Assembly: GCA_963812915.1 (NCBI GenBank)
Contig: CAWEXB010000013.1
Coordinates: 310,001 to 374,000 of the forward strand
Direction: 5' to 3'
Source of the DNA: JACVRW01 sp963812915
GTDB lineage: Bacteria; Actinomycetota; Thermoleophilia; Solirubrobacterales; Thermoleophilaceae
Length of the DNA: 64,000 nt
Shown piece after piece: positions 24,493-33,528 of this stretch (its first letter is position 1; the number at the start of each line of letters is the position of its first letter). The notes beneath the pieces are model-generated. The model did no database searches and was not told where the DNA came from. It was given only the letters and a program-made list of their open reading frames with translations. A program made the position numbers and the translations under genes.

Positions 24493-25731
24493 TCATGTGT
24501 AGCGGACGTCCACGTGGCCGTACACGACGTAGCGGATGCCTGCCGTGTTGCTCGTCAAGATCTCGAACTCGTGCCGGCCGGTGCCGCCGCTGCCAGGGGA
24601 CTGGTCGCTGCCCGGCACGGGGGCGTCGAGGTCGATCACCTTGCGCACCGTTACCCAGGTCCTCTTGTTGCACCACTCGTCCCTCTTGCCGGCGTCAGGG
24701 CTCCAGAGCCCGATGCCCCCCTGGTCCGAGCAGGTGGGGTTGTTGTCTCGCTCCTGCGCCTGGACGGCGAGGTTGAGGCCGCGCGAGTGCGGGGCGAGGT
24801 CGACGCGACCGTCGTTCGGGAACTCGAGCCAGTTGCCCGACGCGACCTTGCGCTCACGGAGGCGCAGGTGAGACTGGTACTTCTGGTTCACCTCGGTGAC
24901 GAAGCCCAGCTCGCCGCGGTTGCCGCCCTTGTCGCCGTCGTAATAGACGCGGATCCCTCGCAGGACGAGCTTCGCGCGCCGCGACTTGGTCCGGAAGATG
25001 CCGTGACGGTAGGAGATGTGGCCGGCGGCATCGGTGGCCTTGAGGATGACGTGGTAATTCGTCCCCGGCATGAGCCGGTCGAGCGCGCCGGTCGAATGGG
25101 TCGCGAATCCGGACGTCGTGGTGGTGTCCTCGGGTGTGCCGAAGAACGGCGTGCCAGCGATGGTGCCCGGCGCATCGTTGTCGGCACTGATCGACAGCTT
25201 GGCCGGCACGGTCGTGTCGACCGTCAGGCCCGCTCCGGTCGCCTCCGGCTCGAGCTTCACATTCGATATGCACTGCGCCGAGCAGTCGACGCCCGACTGC
25301 CCGTCGACCGGGCCCCCCGGCAGCGCGGTCTCGACGGCCCGCGTGAGGAAGTACGTGGTGCGCCGCTCGGTCCGCGATGTCGCATCCGTCGCGGTCACCG
25401 TCACCTTGTAGAGCGTGTCCGGCTTGAGGCCGCTTACGTGGCCCGCCCAGCTGGTGCGCCCGGGCGGGCTCTGGGTCGAGTCGAGCCAGGACCCCTCGGG
25501 CGCGAGTAGCGTCGATACGCCTACGAAGATCCGCGCCGGGGTGTCGGTGCGGACGGTCACGCCGAACGCGCTCGTGTGCGGCTCGATCAGCGCGCTCGTG
25601 ATGCAGCTCACTGCGCAGCTGGGCCCGGTGGTGAAGTCGCCGGCGGCGGGGCTCGCGGCAGCCGTCGCCGGCAGGACGAGGGTCGCAGCAAGGATGGCCG
25701 CGGCGAAGAGGGTGGTTACGGTGGCTCGCAT
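24493..25731 (-). CDS. Secreted protein with two FNIII-like repeats
   Basis: A 412-residue exported protein: signal peptide at residues 1-27 (ending TAAAS), then two repeats of about 110 residues. Each begins with a Cys-x3-Cys pair (GPSCAVSCITS and GVDCSAQCISN) and ends in a fibronectin-III-like strand pattern (GLKPDTLYKVTVTATD and LMPGTNYHVILKATD). The last 150 residues form a different beta-rich domain with further cysteines. Probably an adhesion or substrate-binding surface protein; no enzyme motif is seen. It is convergent with bioA. Confidence 0.72.
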   Translation of the reverse strand: MRATVTTLFAAAILAATLVLPATAAASPAAGDFTTGPSCAVSCITSALIEPHTSAFGVTVRTDTPARIFVGVSTLLAPEGSWLDSTQSPPGRTSWAGHVSGLKPDTLYKVTVTATDATSRTERRTTYFLTRAVETALPGGPVDGQSGVDCSAQCISNVKLEPEATGAGLTVDTTVPAKLSISADNDAPGTIAGTPFFGTPEDTTTTSGFATHSTGALDRLMPGTNYHVILKATDAAGHISYRHGIFRTKSRRAKLVLRGIRVYYDGDKGGNRGELGFVTEVNQKYQSHLRLRERKVASGNWLEFPNDGRVDLAPHSRGLNLAVQAQERDNNPTCSDQGGIGLWSPDAGKRDEWCNKRTWVTVRKVIDLDAPVPGSDQSPGSGGTGRHEFEILTSNTAGIRYVVYGHVDVRYT

Positions 25732-25848
25732 GGGGAGCTCCTCCTTGAATGGTGTGCGTGCTCACCCGTGCAACCGGCGTCCGGCCGCGGACTTACGGCG
25801 ACTGCGTCGGGAACGCCTTCGGGCGGAAGTGAGACGCCGGTGAGCTAG

Positions 25849-26031
25849 TTAGCCGTCGTACGGCTCGAAGTCCTGCTTGCGCGCCCCGCAAACAGGGCAG
25901 AACCAGTCATCCGGGATGTCCTCGTAGGGGGTCCCGGGCGCGATGCCCCCGTCGGGGTCGCCCTCGGCGGGGTCGTAGATGAACCCGCACGAGGTGCAGA
26001 TGTAGAGCTCGCTGGTGGCTGCCTCGCTCAC
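25849..26031 (-). CDS. rubA: Rubredoxin
   Basis: A 60-residue rubredoxin with the two iron-binding knuckles YICTSCGFIYDP and FCPVCGARK, four cysteines at the standard CxxC spacing, and a tail ending DFEPYDG. A one-electron carrier in the cytosol, often paired with alkane hydroxylase or oxygen-detoxifying enzymes; none is adjacent. The ATG at 26031 lies 40 bp from the divergent Nudix gene. Confidence 0.95.
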   Translation of the reverse strand: MSEAATSELYICTSCGFIYDPAEGDPDGGIAPGTPYEDIPDDWFCPVCGARKQDFEPYDG

Positions 26032-26071
26032 GAGGCGGGGAGACTATCGTCGGCGCGGATACGCTGGCGCG

Positions 26072-26692
26072 GTGCGGTTCAACGCCCCGCCGCCAGGTGA
26101 GGAATTCAATCGCGGTGAGGTCAGCGAGGCGCGTCCGGCGGCCTCGCTGATCCTCCTGCGCGACTCGGCGAACGGTCCCGAGGTCCTGCTCGTGAAGCGC
26201 AACCCGGAGCAGCGGTTCATGGGCGGGGTGTGGGTGTTCCCGGGGGGCGCGGTTCACGCCGATGACGCCGACCATGCTCGCGCCGCGGTGCGCGAGCTCG
26301 AGGAGGAGGCGGGGATCGCGCTTCCCGCCGACGCGCGCCTGGTCCCCTTCTCACGCTGGATCACGCCGGCCGAGGTCAAGGTGCGGTTCGACACCTGGTT
26401 CTTCGCCGCGCGCGCGCCGGACGGCGCGCGCGCCACGCCGGACGGGGGCGAGTGCGTCGACGCCCGCTGGCTGCGGCCCCGGGACGCCCTGACCGCCTGC
26501 GAGCGTGACGAGCTGCTGCTCGTCTTCCCGACCATCAAGCAGCTCGAGCAGCTGAGGCAGTCCGGCTCCGTGGCCGACGCCCTCGAGGCCGCCGCTGCCC
26601 GTCCCGTCGAGCCGATCCAGCCGCGGGTGGTTGTGCGCGAGGGGGTGGCCGAGGTCGTGCTGCCGGGCGAGCCCGGATACGACGACGCGTGA
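26072..26692 (+). CDS. Nudix hydrolase
   Basis: A 206-residue Nudix protein. The Nudix box begins at GGAVHAD and continues as ARAAVRELEEEAGI (pattern GX5EX7REUXEEXGU with the first Glu replaced by Asp or displaced). The preceding VWVFPGG is typical. It would hydrolyse a nucleoside diphosphate linked to another group, or a CoA derivative. GTG 26072 is chosen; an upstream start at 26015 would overlap the divergent rubredoxin gene. A long C-terminal helix region (about 150-206) follows the domain. Confidence 0.87.
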   Translation: MRFNAPPPGEEFNRGEVSEARPAASLILLRDSANGPEVLLVKRNPEQRFMGGVWVFPGGAVHADDADHARAAVRELEEEAGIALPADARLVPFSRWITPAEVKVRFDTWFFAARAPDGARATPDGGECVDARWLRPRDALTACERDELLLVFPTIKQLEQLRQSGSVADALEAAAARPVEPIQPRVVVREGVAEVVLPGEPGYDDA

Positions 26693-26737
26693 TGCGCCGC
26701 GCCGCAACCCCCGCGCGCCCTGGTTGTTCACCTCGAC

Positions 26738-27559
26738 GTGAGGCGCATCGCTTCCACAGCAGTCGCGGCCATCGCGTTCCTGTCCCTGCTCGCTGCCATC
26801 GCGACCGCGGAAACGATGATCGGCTCCGATGCGGATGATCAGCTCCTGGGCACGCCGAACCCGGACCAGATCTACGGCGAGGCGGGCAACGACCTGGTGA
26901 CGGGAGAGGGCTCGAACGACTATCTCGAGGCCGGCCCCGGCAACGACGAGGTGGCCGGCGGCGACGGCCTGGAGCTCGTGATCGGCGGCACGGGCGATGA
27001 CCGGATCGACGGAGGGGCCGAGGGCGACGTGATCTACGCGGGCGCCGACGAGGACGTGGTGCTCGGTGGCCAGGGCGCGGACACCATCTTCGGCCAGGCC
27101 GACAGCGACCAGCTCTTCGGCGGCGCCGGCGGCGATCGGATCTACGCGAGCCTCGGCTCAGACTACGTCGAGGCCGGCTCGGGCCCCGACCGGGTGAGCT
27201 CCGACGAGGGCGACGTGACGATCTCGGCCGGCGCCGGTGACGACGTCGTCACCGCCACTGGAGGCGCCATCGAGGTCCAGGGAGGTGTCGGCGATGACCG
27301 CATTCGCACGGGCGACGCCGGCGACCAGGTGACCGGCGGAGGCGGCCGTGATGGCATCGCCGCCGGCGCTGGAGACGACGTGGTGCGAGCACGTGACGGG
27401 CAGCGCGATCGGGTCGAGTGCGGCGCGGGCGCCGGAGACGTCGTGGAGGCCGACCCCTTCGACGTGGTCGCCGGCTGCGAGGACGTGGTCGGCCCGCCCG
27501 GCCGCTCGCGCAGCCTCGCCGCATCAGGTAGAACCGCAACATGGCGCGCGACGGCCTGA
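26738..27559 (+). CDS. Secreted RTX-type calcium-binding repeat protein
   Basis: A 273-residue protein with a signal peptide (MRRIASTAVAAIAFLSLLAA, then IATAE). From residue 27 to about 225 it consists of glycine/aspartate-rich nonapeptide repeats such as GEAGNDLVTGEG, GGTGDDRIDGGAEGD and GGAGGDRIYA, which form calcium-binding beta rolls. A pair of cysteines (VECGAG and VAGCED) closes the repeat. Surface or extracellular. Its 3' end overlaps the next gene start by 19 bases. Confidence 0.85.
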   Translation: MRRIASTAVAAIAFLSLLAAIATAETMIGSDADDQLLGTPNPDQIYGEAGNDLVTGEGSNDYLEAGPGNDEVAGGDGLELVIGGTGDDRIDGGAEGDVIYAGADEDVVLGGQGADTIFGQADSDQLFGGAGGDRIYASLGSDYVEAGSGPDRVSSDEGDVTISAGAGDDVVTATGGAIEVQGGVGDDRIRTGDAGDQVTGGGGRDGIAAGAGDDVVRARDGQRDRVECGAGAGDVVEADPFDVVAGCEDVVGPPGRSRSLAASGRTATWRATA

Positions 27560-28563
27560 ACGTCGCGGTCACCGGGCCAACCGGCGATCTCGGCATCGCC
27601 ATCGTGAACGCGCTCGAGCGGTCACGGTCGGTCGCGCGGATCGAGGGCATGGCCCGCCGCGAGTTCGATCCCGACGAGCGCGGCTGGAAGAAGACCCGAT
27701 ACCGGCAGGGGGACGTCACAGACGGCGAGAGCGTCCGTGATCTGGTCAACGGCGCGGACGTCGTCGTGCATCTGGCGTTCGCGATCCTCACGGCGAGCGA
27801 CGCGACCCGCGAGCTGAACGTGGCCGGGTCGCGGCGGGTCTTCGAGGAGGCGGCAAAAGCCGGAGTGGAGCGCATCTGCTACGCCTCGAGCGTCGCCGCC
27901 TACGGCTTCCACGACGACAATCCCGACTGGCTGACCGAGGAGGTTCCGCCGCGCGGCTCGCCCGAGCATCCCTACTCGGCGCAGAAGGCGGAGGTCGAGC
28001 GTGTCCTGGCGGACACCCTGCTCAGGCGCAGGCGCACGGTGGCCTACGCCTTCCGACCCTGCATCGTCGCCGGACCCGGGGCGCGCACGATGCTCCAGGA
28101 GATCCCGTACTACCGGCTGAGCCAGGCGATGCCCGAGCGGGTGGCGCGCCTACTCGGCTCGATGCCGTCCCTGAAGCCCGTGATCCCGAACCCCGGCACT
28201 CCGTTCCAGCTCGTGCACGAGGATGACGTGGCGCGCGCCTTCGTGGCCGGCGTCCGCGGACTCGGCGAGCCCGGGCCGTACAACCTCGCCGGGGGAGGCG
28301 TGCTCACGCTCGCCGACGTCGCCGAAGCGCTCGGCTGGTACTCGGTTCCGGTGCCGAAGCCGGTCGTGGACGCCACGGCCGAGGTTGTGACCCGGCTGCC
28401 GCTCGTCCCCGAGTCGGTGGCCTGGATCCACGCGGTAAAGAAGCCGGTGCTGATGAAGACCGACCGCGCCCGCAAGCTGCTGCGCTGGCGCCCACGCCAC
28501 ACCGCGAGGGCGACGCTGCAGGCGATGGTGGCGGCACACCGAGCGGAGCCGCCGACCCGTTAG
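27541..28563 (+). CDS. NAD-dependent epimerase/dehydratase family protein
   Basis: A 340-residue extended SDR protein. It begins VAVTGPTGDLG (GxxGxxG), has VVHLAFAI, the active-site Ser region YASSVAAYGF and the YxxxK motif YSAQKAEVE, and a C-terminal substrate domain. It would act on a nucleotide-sugar or similar substrate; close actinobacterial relatives are uncharacterised. The ATG at 27541 lies inside the end of the RTX gene. Its stop shares 4 bases with the convergent alcohol dehydrogenase gene. Confidence 0.87.
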   Translation: MARDGLNVAVTGPTGDLGIAIVNALERSRSVARIEGMARREFDPDERGWKKTRYRQGDVTDGESVRDLVNGADVVVHLAFAILTASDATRELNVAGSRRVFEEAAKAGVERICYASSVAAYGFHDDNPDWLTEEVPPRGSPEHPYSAQKAEVERVLADTLLRRRRTVAYAFRPCIVAGPGARTMLQEIPYYRLSQAMPERVARLLGSMPSLKPVIPNPGTPFQLVHEDDVARAFVAGVRGLGEPGPYNLAGGGVLTLADVAEALGWYSVPVPKPVVDATAEVVTRLPLVPESVAWIHAVKKPVLMKTDRARKLLRWRPRHTARATLQAMVAAHRAEPPTR

Positions 28564-29729
28564 AGAGCCCGGCGGTAGAGCGCCGCGTAGTCTTCCTCGC
28601 CCGCCTCGCGCGGGTTGAGGAGCGTGGTCCCGTCGCCCATCGCGCCCTCGACGAGTTGCGGGATGCCCGCCTCCGGCACGCCGACCTCGGACAGCCGGGT
28701 GGGCAGTCCGAGCCGCGCGACCAGCTCCGTGACGTGCTCGGCGAGCGCCTCGCCCACACCCGGCCCCGACTGCAACCCGAGCACCTCGGCGATGTCGCCA
28801 TAGCGGTCGGCGATGTCCGGCCCTCCCTCGGCGTTGAAGCGAATCACGTGCGGAAGGTTGATGGCGTTTGCCACGCCGTGCGGCACGCCGAAGATCGCCC
28901 CGGTCGGGTGCGACATGGCGTGCACCGAGCCGAGCTCGATCGTGATCGCGAGGTTGGCGGCGATCAGCATGTTGCCGCGAGCGTCCTCGTCCTCGGGCGT
29001 CCCGACGGCGCGCTCGAGGTTGTCGCGAATCAGGCGCAGGGCCTGGAGCGAGCGGGCGTCCTGGTGGGGATTCCACAGGGCCGAGACGTAGCCCTCGATC
29101 GCGTGGGTCAGCGCGTCCATGCCCGTGGCGGCCGCGACCCGCGCCGGCAGCGTGCGCGTGCTCTCCGGGTCGAGGATCGCGAGCCGCGGGAACAGCGGGA
29201 AGTCCGCGATCTCGAGCTTCACCTGCGCTTCGGGATCCCTGATCACAGCCCCCATCGACGCTTCGCTGCCGGTGCCGGCGGTGGTGGGCACGCAGGCGAG
29301 CGGCGCGATGTCGAGCGGCCGGCCCATGCCGTCGTTTCCGCGCGGCATGAGGTAGAAGCCCTCCTGCTCGCGCGCGCTGCCCCCGTGGGTGAAGACCGCG
29401 TCCGCAACCTTGGTCGTGTCCATCACGGAGCCGCCGCCGACCGCAAGGAAGGAGTCCGCCCCCGCCCCCTTGGCGGCGGCGGCGCAGCGATCGACCACGT
29501 CGGTAGAGGAGTCCTGCGGGACGGAGTCGAAGACGCCGGCCACCTCGAGGCCGCCCTCTCGGAGGCCGGCCTCCACCCGTTCCACCAGCCCCGTGCCGCG
29601 GACCCCCTCGTCGGTCACCACGAAGACGCGCCCCGCGCCCTCCTTCGCGAACTCGAAGCCGGTCGAGCCGAGCAGGTCGCGGCCCGCGATCACCCTCGTG
29701 GGCGCGACGTGCTGGTAGAAGTCCCTCAA
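28560..29729 (-). CDS. Iron-containing alcohol dehydrogenase
   Basis: A 389-residue group-III ADH. The NAD-binding GGGSVMDTTK motif lies near residue 100, PTTAGTGSEAS near 150, and metal ligands appear in DALTHAIEGY, and in SHPTGAIFGVPHGVANAI. It probably oxidises or reduces a short alcohol or aldehyde. The TTG start at 29729 overlaps the stop of the upstream SCP2 gene (TTGA), so the two are coupled. Confidence 0.9.
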   Translation of the reverse strand: MRDFYQHVAPTRVIAGRDLLGSTGFEFAKEGAGRVFVVTDEGVRGTGLVERVEAGLREGGLEVAGVFDSVPQDSSTDVVDRCAAAAKGAGADSFLAVGGGSVMDTTKVADAVFTHGGSAREQEGFYLMPRGNDGMGRPLDIAPLACVPTTAGTGSEASMGAVIRDPEAQVKLEIADFPLFPRLAILDPESTRTLPARVAAATGMDALTHAIEGYVSALWNPHQDARSLQALRLIRDNLERAVGTPEDEDARGNMLIAANLAITIELGSVHAMSHPTGAIFGVPHGVANAINLPHVIRFNAEGGPDIADRYGDIAEVLGLQSGPGVGEALAEHVTELVARLGLPTRLSEVGVPEAGIPQLVEGAMGDGTTLLNPREAGEEDYAALYRRAL

Positions 29730-30145
29730 GCCGCCTCGAGCAGATCCCCGCGCCCGGCGTCCGCGAGCAGCTTGCGATAGCGCGGGAAGACGGGCTTCAC
29801 GAGCGGGACAAGCTTGAGGATCTTGGCGACCGGGCCCTTCGCCTTCATCTGGCCGCGGGCGAGCGCGACGGTGACGTTCACGTTGCCGAGCCAGAACCGG
29901 TGGGCCGTATCGGCGTCCATCGACATGACGACCTCGGGTTCCAGGGTCGTCTCTCCGAAGTCCACCTGGCCGCCCTGGCCGTCCAGCAGCTTGACCGTGA
30001 TCTGCGAGTCCGGATCGCGGTACCGGTACTGCACGATCGTGTTCGCATTGCGGAACTTCGGTGCGAGCTCCTCGTCCTCGGACAGCTCCTCGAAGAGCTT
30101 CCCGATGTACGCGTACACCTCGTCCGCGTCCTTGAAGTACGCCAA
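29726..30145 (-). CDS. SCP2 sterol-binding domain protein
   Basis: A 139-residue single-domain protein with the SCP2 pattern (YRYRDPDSQITVKLLDG, EPEVVMSMDADTAHRFWLGNVNVTVALARGQMKAKGP, quoted here in parts). Such proteins bind acyl-CoAs or other lipids in the cytosol. The TTG start at 30145 is supported by GGAG seven bases upstream. It is followed directly by the Fe-ADH gene, with a thioesterase gene just upstream in the same direction, suggesting a lipid or alcohol metabolic unit. Confidence 0.85.
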   Translation of the reverse strand: MAYFKDADEVYAYIGKLFEELSEDEELAPKFRNANTIVQYRYRDPDSQITVKLLDGQGGQVDFGETTLEPEVVMSMDADTAHRFWLGNVNVTVALARGQMKAKGPVAKILKLVPLVKPVFPRYRKLLADAGRGDLLEAA

Positions 30146-30180
30146 GTTCGATCTCCTCGACTCCGATTTCTGCTTCCAGC

Positions 30181-30963
30181 CTACGCATCCGCCGGCTGGC
30201 GCGGCCTCACGAGCAACGTCTGAGCGGCCCGCCCTATTCGCCCGCGTTCGTCCCAGAGGGCCGTATCCGTTAGGCCAATTCCGTCCACATGGGTCCTCGC
30301 GTCGAGGCATACCCACTCGCCGGCCGGCATGCGCAGCAGGTGAACGCTGAGGTCGGTGTTGATGAAGAGGAAGCGGTCGTAGTCGAGAGCGGCGCTCACC
30401 CCGTTGCCCGAGTCCGCCGCCACCAGTACCCGCTGTAGCGGCGACGGTTCCTCGCCGGCGACGAGCGGCACCCGCATCCGCATCCATACGGTCGCCGGGC
30501 CGAGCTCCAGGAACGCGCCGCGGACGAAGAGCCACTCCATCGCGGTGTGGTAGCCCACGTCCTGGCGGGTGGAAAAGAAGTCGCGTGTCTCCCCGTGATC
30601 GGGCCCGGGCGGCGCGGGGTCCGACTCCGGACTGACGCCGACCTCGCCGGCGCGCACGCGCCAGGCACTCGCGCGCATCGCCTCCCCCTCCGGTCCGCTC
30701 AGCGACGCCTCGAGCAGCTCCACGCTTCGCCCGGGGCGCACGATCCGCGCCCGGGTCTCCAGCGGGGCGAGGGGCACCGGTCCCAGGATCTCGAACGTGA
30801 TCCGCCCAACCTGCATGCCGTCGCGGGGCTGACAACGCTCGACCGCCCGGCCGAGCAGGGCGGCCGGGGGCCCGGCGTGCTGGGCGTCGGGGTCCCACGG
30901 CCCGCGCGTCAGCTCGCTCGGCACCAGCCGATCGCCGTCCTGTTCGTAGAACGCGCCGGGCAT
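30181..30963 (-). CDS. Acyl-CoA thioesterase family protein (double hot-dog)
   Basis: A 260-residue TesB-like protein. HAGPPAALLGRAVER near residue 30 is a typical hot-dog helix, with FEILGPVPLAPLETRARIVRPGRSVEL forming the first sheet. The second half has LFINTDLSVHLLRMPAGEWV, matching the C-terminal hot-dog of this family. It would release free CoA from an acyl-CoA. ATG 30963 lies 38 bp from the divergent zinc ADH gene. It is probably co-transcribed with the SCP2 and Fe-ADH genes. Confidence 0.82.
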   Translation of the reverse strand: MPGAFYEQDGDRLVPSELTRGPWDPDAQHAGPPAALLGRAVERCQPRDGMQVGRITFEILGPVPLAPLETRARIVRPGRSVELLEASLSGPEGEAMRASAWRVRAGEVGVSPESDPAPPGPDHGETRDFFSTRQDVGYHTAMEWLFVRGAFLELGPATVWMRMRVPLVAGEEPSPLQRVLVAADSGNGVSAALDYDRFLFINTDLSVHLLRMPAGEWVCLDARTHVDGIGLTDTALWDERGRIGRAAQTLLVRPRQPADA

Positions 30964-31001
30964 GGCGGCCCATCCTACGGCCGAGTAGCCTCCCGGCCGC
31001 C

Positions 31002-32036
31002 ATGCAGGCCGTGACCTTCCAGGCGCCGGGCGAGGTCCGGATCGAGGAGCGACCGGAGCCGGAGGTCTTGGCGCGCGACGACGCGGTCGTGCGGGTCGAG
31101 GCGACCGGCGTCTGCGGCTCGGACCTGCATATCTACCACGGGCGCGTCGTGATCGAACCGGGGTTCACGCTCGGGCACGAGTTCGTCGGGACTGTGGTGG
31201 CGGCCGGCGACGGGGTGACCGACGTGGCCGAGGGTGACCGCGTGCTGGGCTGCTACTGCACCGCCTGCGGCAACTGCTTCTTCTGCCGCCGCGGCGACTT
31301 CCACCAGTGCGACGAGGGACGCGTGTTCGGGCACGGCAAGACCCTCGGCTCGCTGCAGGGAGCCCAGGCCGAGCGGGTGCTGGTGCCGCACGCGAACCTG
31401 ACGCTGCGGCGCGTGCCGGAGGGCATGCCGGACGACACAGCGCTGTTCGCGGGCGACGTGATGGGCACCGGCTGGCACGCCGTGGACCAGGCCGGGATCC
31501 GGCCCGGCGACAGCGCCGCCGTGCTGGGGCTTGGCCCGGTCGGCCTCTGTGCCGTGCAGGCCGCGAGGGCGGCGGGCGCGGCACTCGTGATCGCAATCGA
31601 CTCGGTGGAGGACCGTTTGGGGGTCGCCGCCGACCTCGGCGCCGAGGTCGTGCACCTGACGGAGGGCGACCCCAGCGCCGCAGTCAAGCGTGCAACCGAC
31701 GGCCGCGGGGTGGACGCGGCGATAGACGCCGTCGGGCACGCCGACGCTCTCGAGCTGGCTTGCCGCCTCGCGCGGAAGGCGGGCACCGTGGTCGCGATCG
31801 GCGTGTACGCCGAGCGGATTCATGTGCACATGGGCATCGTCTGGATCAAGGCGCTTACCCTGCGCACCGGCCAGGCGAACGTGATCGGCCACGTCGACCG
31901 GGTGCTCGCGATGATGGCGAGCGGCGTTCTGGATCCCAGGCCGCTCGTCACACACCACATGAAGCTCGCCGACGCGTCGGAGGCGTACGCCGTCTACGAC
32001 CGCCGCGAGGCGCTGAAGATCGTGATGACGCCGTGA
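31002..32036 (+). CDS. Zinc-dependent alcohol dehydrogenase
   Basis: A 344-residue medium-chain dehydrogenase. Catalytic zinc residues appear in GVCGSDLHIYHG and GHEFVG; a structural zinc set CTACGNCFFCRRGDFHQC has four cysteines; the NAD(P) motif is LGLGPVGLCAVQ near residue 170. Its stop overlaps the GTG start of an aldehyde dehydrogenase gene (GTGA), so an alcohol is likely oxidised through an aldehyde to an acid by the pair. ATG 31002. Confidence 0.9.
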   Translation: MQAVTFQAPGEVRIEERPEPEVLARDDAVVRVEATGVCGSDLHIYHGRVVIEPGFTLGHEFVGTVVAAGDGVTDVAEGDRVLGCYCTACGNCFFCRRGDFHQCDEGRVFGHGKTLGSLQGAQAERVLVPHANLTLRRVPEGMPDDTALFAGDVMGTGWHAVDQAGIRPGDSAAVLGLGPVGLCAVQAARAAGAALVIAIDSVEDRLGVAADLGAEVVHLTEGDPSAAVKRATDGRGVDAAIDAVGHADALELACRLARKAGTVVAIGVYAERIHVHMGIVWIKALTLRTGQANVIGHVDRVLAMMASGVLDPRPLVTHHMKLADASEAYAVYDRREALKIVMTP

Positions 32037-33523
32037 GCGTGGAGGCCCTGCCCGCCGCCCTGTCCGACGCCGCCCGCTCGTTCGCGGCGGGGCCGCACCG
32101 CCTCGTTATCGGCGGCGAGCGGCCCGAGGCGGCCGACGGGCGCACGTTCGAGACCCTCGATCCCGCCACGGGGCGGACGATCGCCGCGGTCCCGTACGCC
32201 GGTGCGGCGGACGTGGACAGGGCCGTGCGCGCCGCCCGCGAAGCGTTCGACGACGGCCGCTGGAGCGGCATCTCGGCCGCCCGGCGAACCCGCGCGATGC
32301 TCGCCCTGGCCGACGCGATCGAGTCGCACGCCGACGAGCTGGCCGAGCTCGAGGCACTCGACAACGGCAAGCCGCTGAAGCTGGCGAAGCGCGTGGACGT
32401 TCCCCTCACCGTCGAGCACCTGCGCTACTTCGCGGGCTGGCCCACCAAGATCTCCGGCGAGACGCTGCCGGTCGCCCAGCCCGACATGCACTGCTACACG
32501 CGCAGGGAGCCCGTGGGCGTCTGCGGGCAGATCATCCCCTGGAACTTCCCCCTGTTGATGGCGGCCTGGAAGGTCGCACCCGCGCTGGCGGCGGGCTGCA
32601 CGACCGTGCTGAAGCCCGCCGAGCAGACGCCGCTCACGGCCCTGCGCCTTGGCGAGCTCGCGCTCGAGGCGGGCCTGCCCGAGGGCGTCCTGAACGTGAT
32701 AACCGGCGACGGCGAGACGGGTGCCGCGCTGGTCGACCATCCGGACGTCGACAAGCTCGCGTTCACGGGCTCCACCGCCGTCGGCCGCGAGATCGGCGCC
32801 AAGGCGGGCCGGGCGCTGAAGCGCGTGACGCTGGAGCTCGGCGGCAAGTCGCCCAACATCATCCTCCCCGACGCCGACCTCGAGGTCGCGATCAAGGGCG
32901 CCTACCAGGCCATCTACTACAACGCCGGTCAGAACTGCAACGCCGGCTCGCGGCTGTTCGTGCACCGCGACCAGTACGACGACGTGGTTGGGGGACTCGT
33001 CGAGGCGGCCGGTCGTGCGCGCCTCGGGCCGGGCCTCGATCCAGACACGCGGCTCGGCCCGCTCATCTCCGCCGAGCAGGAGGAGCGCGTGCTCGGCTAC
33101 ATCGAGGCCGGCAAGGCCGAGGGCGCGGAGCTCGTCACGGGCGGCAAGAAGCACGGCGAGGACGGCTGGTTCGTCGAGCCAACCCTGTTCAGCGCCACTC
33201 GCGACGACCTCACGATCGCGCGCGAGGAGATCTTCGGCCCCGTGCTGGTGGCGCTGCCGTACGACTCGATCGAGGAGGTGGCCGAGCGCGCGAACGACAC
33301 GGAGTACGGCCTGGCCGCCGGCGTCTGGACCCGCGACCTCTCGAACGCCCACCGGCTCGCCGCGCTGCTGCGCGCCGGCGACGTCTGGGTGAACACCTGG
33401 AGCGCCGGCGACCCGGCAGCCCCGTTCGGCGGGTTCAAGTCCTCCGGCGTCGGGCGCGAGCACGGCCGCCTGGGGCTCGAGGCCTACCTCGAGAACAAGA
33501 CCGTCTGGGTGAACCTGGCCTGA
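32033..33523 (+). CDS. Aldehyde dehydrogenase
   Basis: A 496-residue NAD(P)-dependent ALDH. IIPWNFPLLMAAWKVAPALAAG, the glutamate in VTLELGGKSP and the catalytic cysteine in AGQNCNAGSR are present, as is the ending FGGFKSSGVGRE. It is coupled by a 4-base overlap to the zinc ADH gene and ends 5 bp from the convergent flavin oxidase of the hydroxyproline set. It could serve as 2-oxoglutarate semialdehyde dehydrogenase in that pathway; this is inferred from position only. Confidence 0.9.
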   Translation: MSVEALPAALSDAARSFAAGPHRLVIGGERPEAADGRTFETLDPATGRTIAAVPYAGAADVDRAVRAAREAFDDGRWSGISAARRTRAMLALADAIESHADELAELEALDNGKPLKLAKRVDVPLTVEHLRYFAGWPTKISGETLPVAQPDMHCYTRREPVGVCGQIIPWNFPLLMAAWKVAPALAAGCTTVLKPAEQTPLTALRLGELALEAGLPEGVLNVITGDGETGAALVDHPDVDKLAFTGSTAVGREIGAKAGRALKRVTLELGGKSPNIILPDADLEVAIKGAYQAIYYNAGQNCNAGSRLFVHRDQYDDVVGGLVEAAGRARLGPGLDPDTRLGPLISAEQEERVLGYIEAGKAEGAELVTGGKKHGEDGWFVEPTLFSATRDDLTIAREEIFGPVLVALPYDSIEEVAERANDTEYGLAAGVWTRDLSNAHRLAALLRAGDVWVNTWSAGDPAAPFGGFKSSGVGREHGRLGLEAYLENKTVWVNLA

Positions 33524-33528
33524 GCCGC

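Noticed and set aside
26738..27559. Toxin of the RTX type
   Set aside because: Only calcium-binding repeats are present; no toxin domain, acyltransferase or type I secretion genes nearby.
30146..31003. Extension of the SCP2 frame upstream of 30145
   Set aside because: The extra text is Arg/Gly-rich and overlaps the thioesterase gene out of frame; TTG 30145 has a proper ribosome site.
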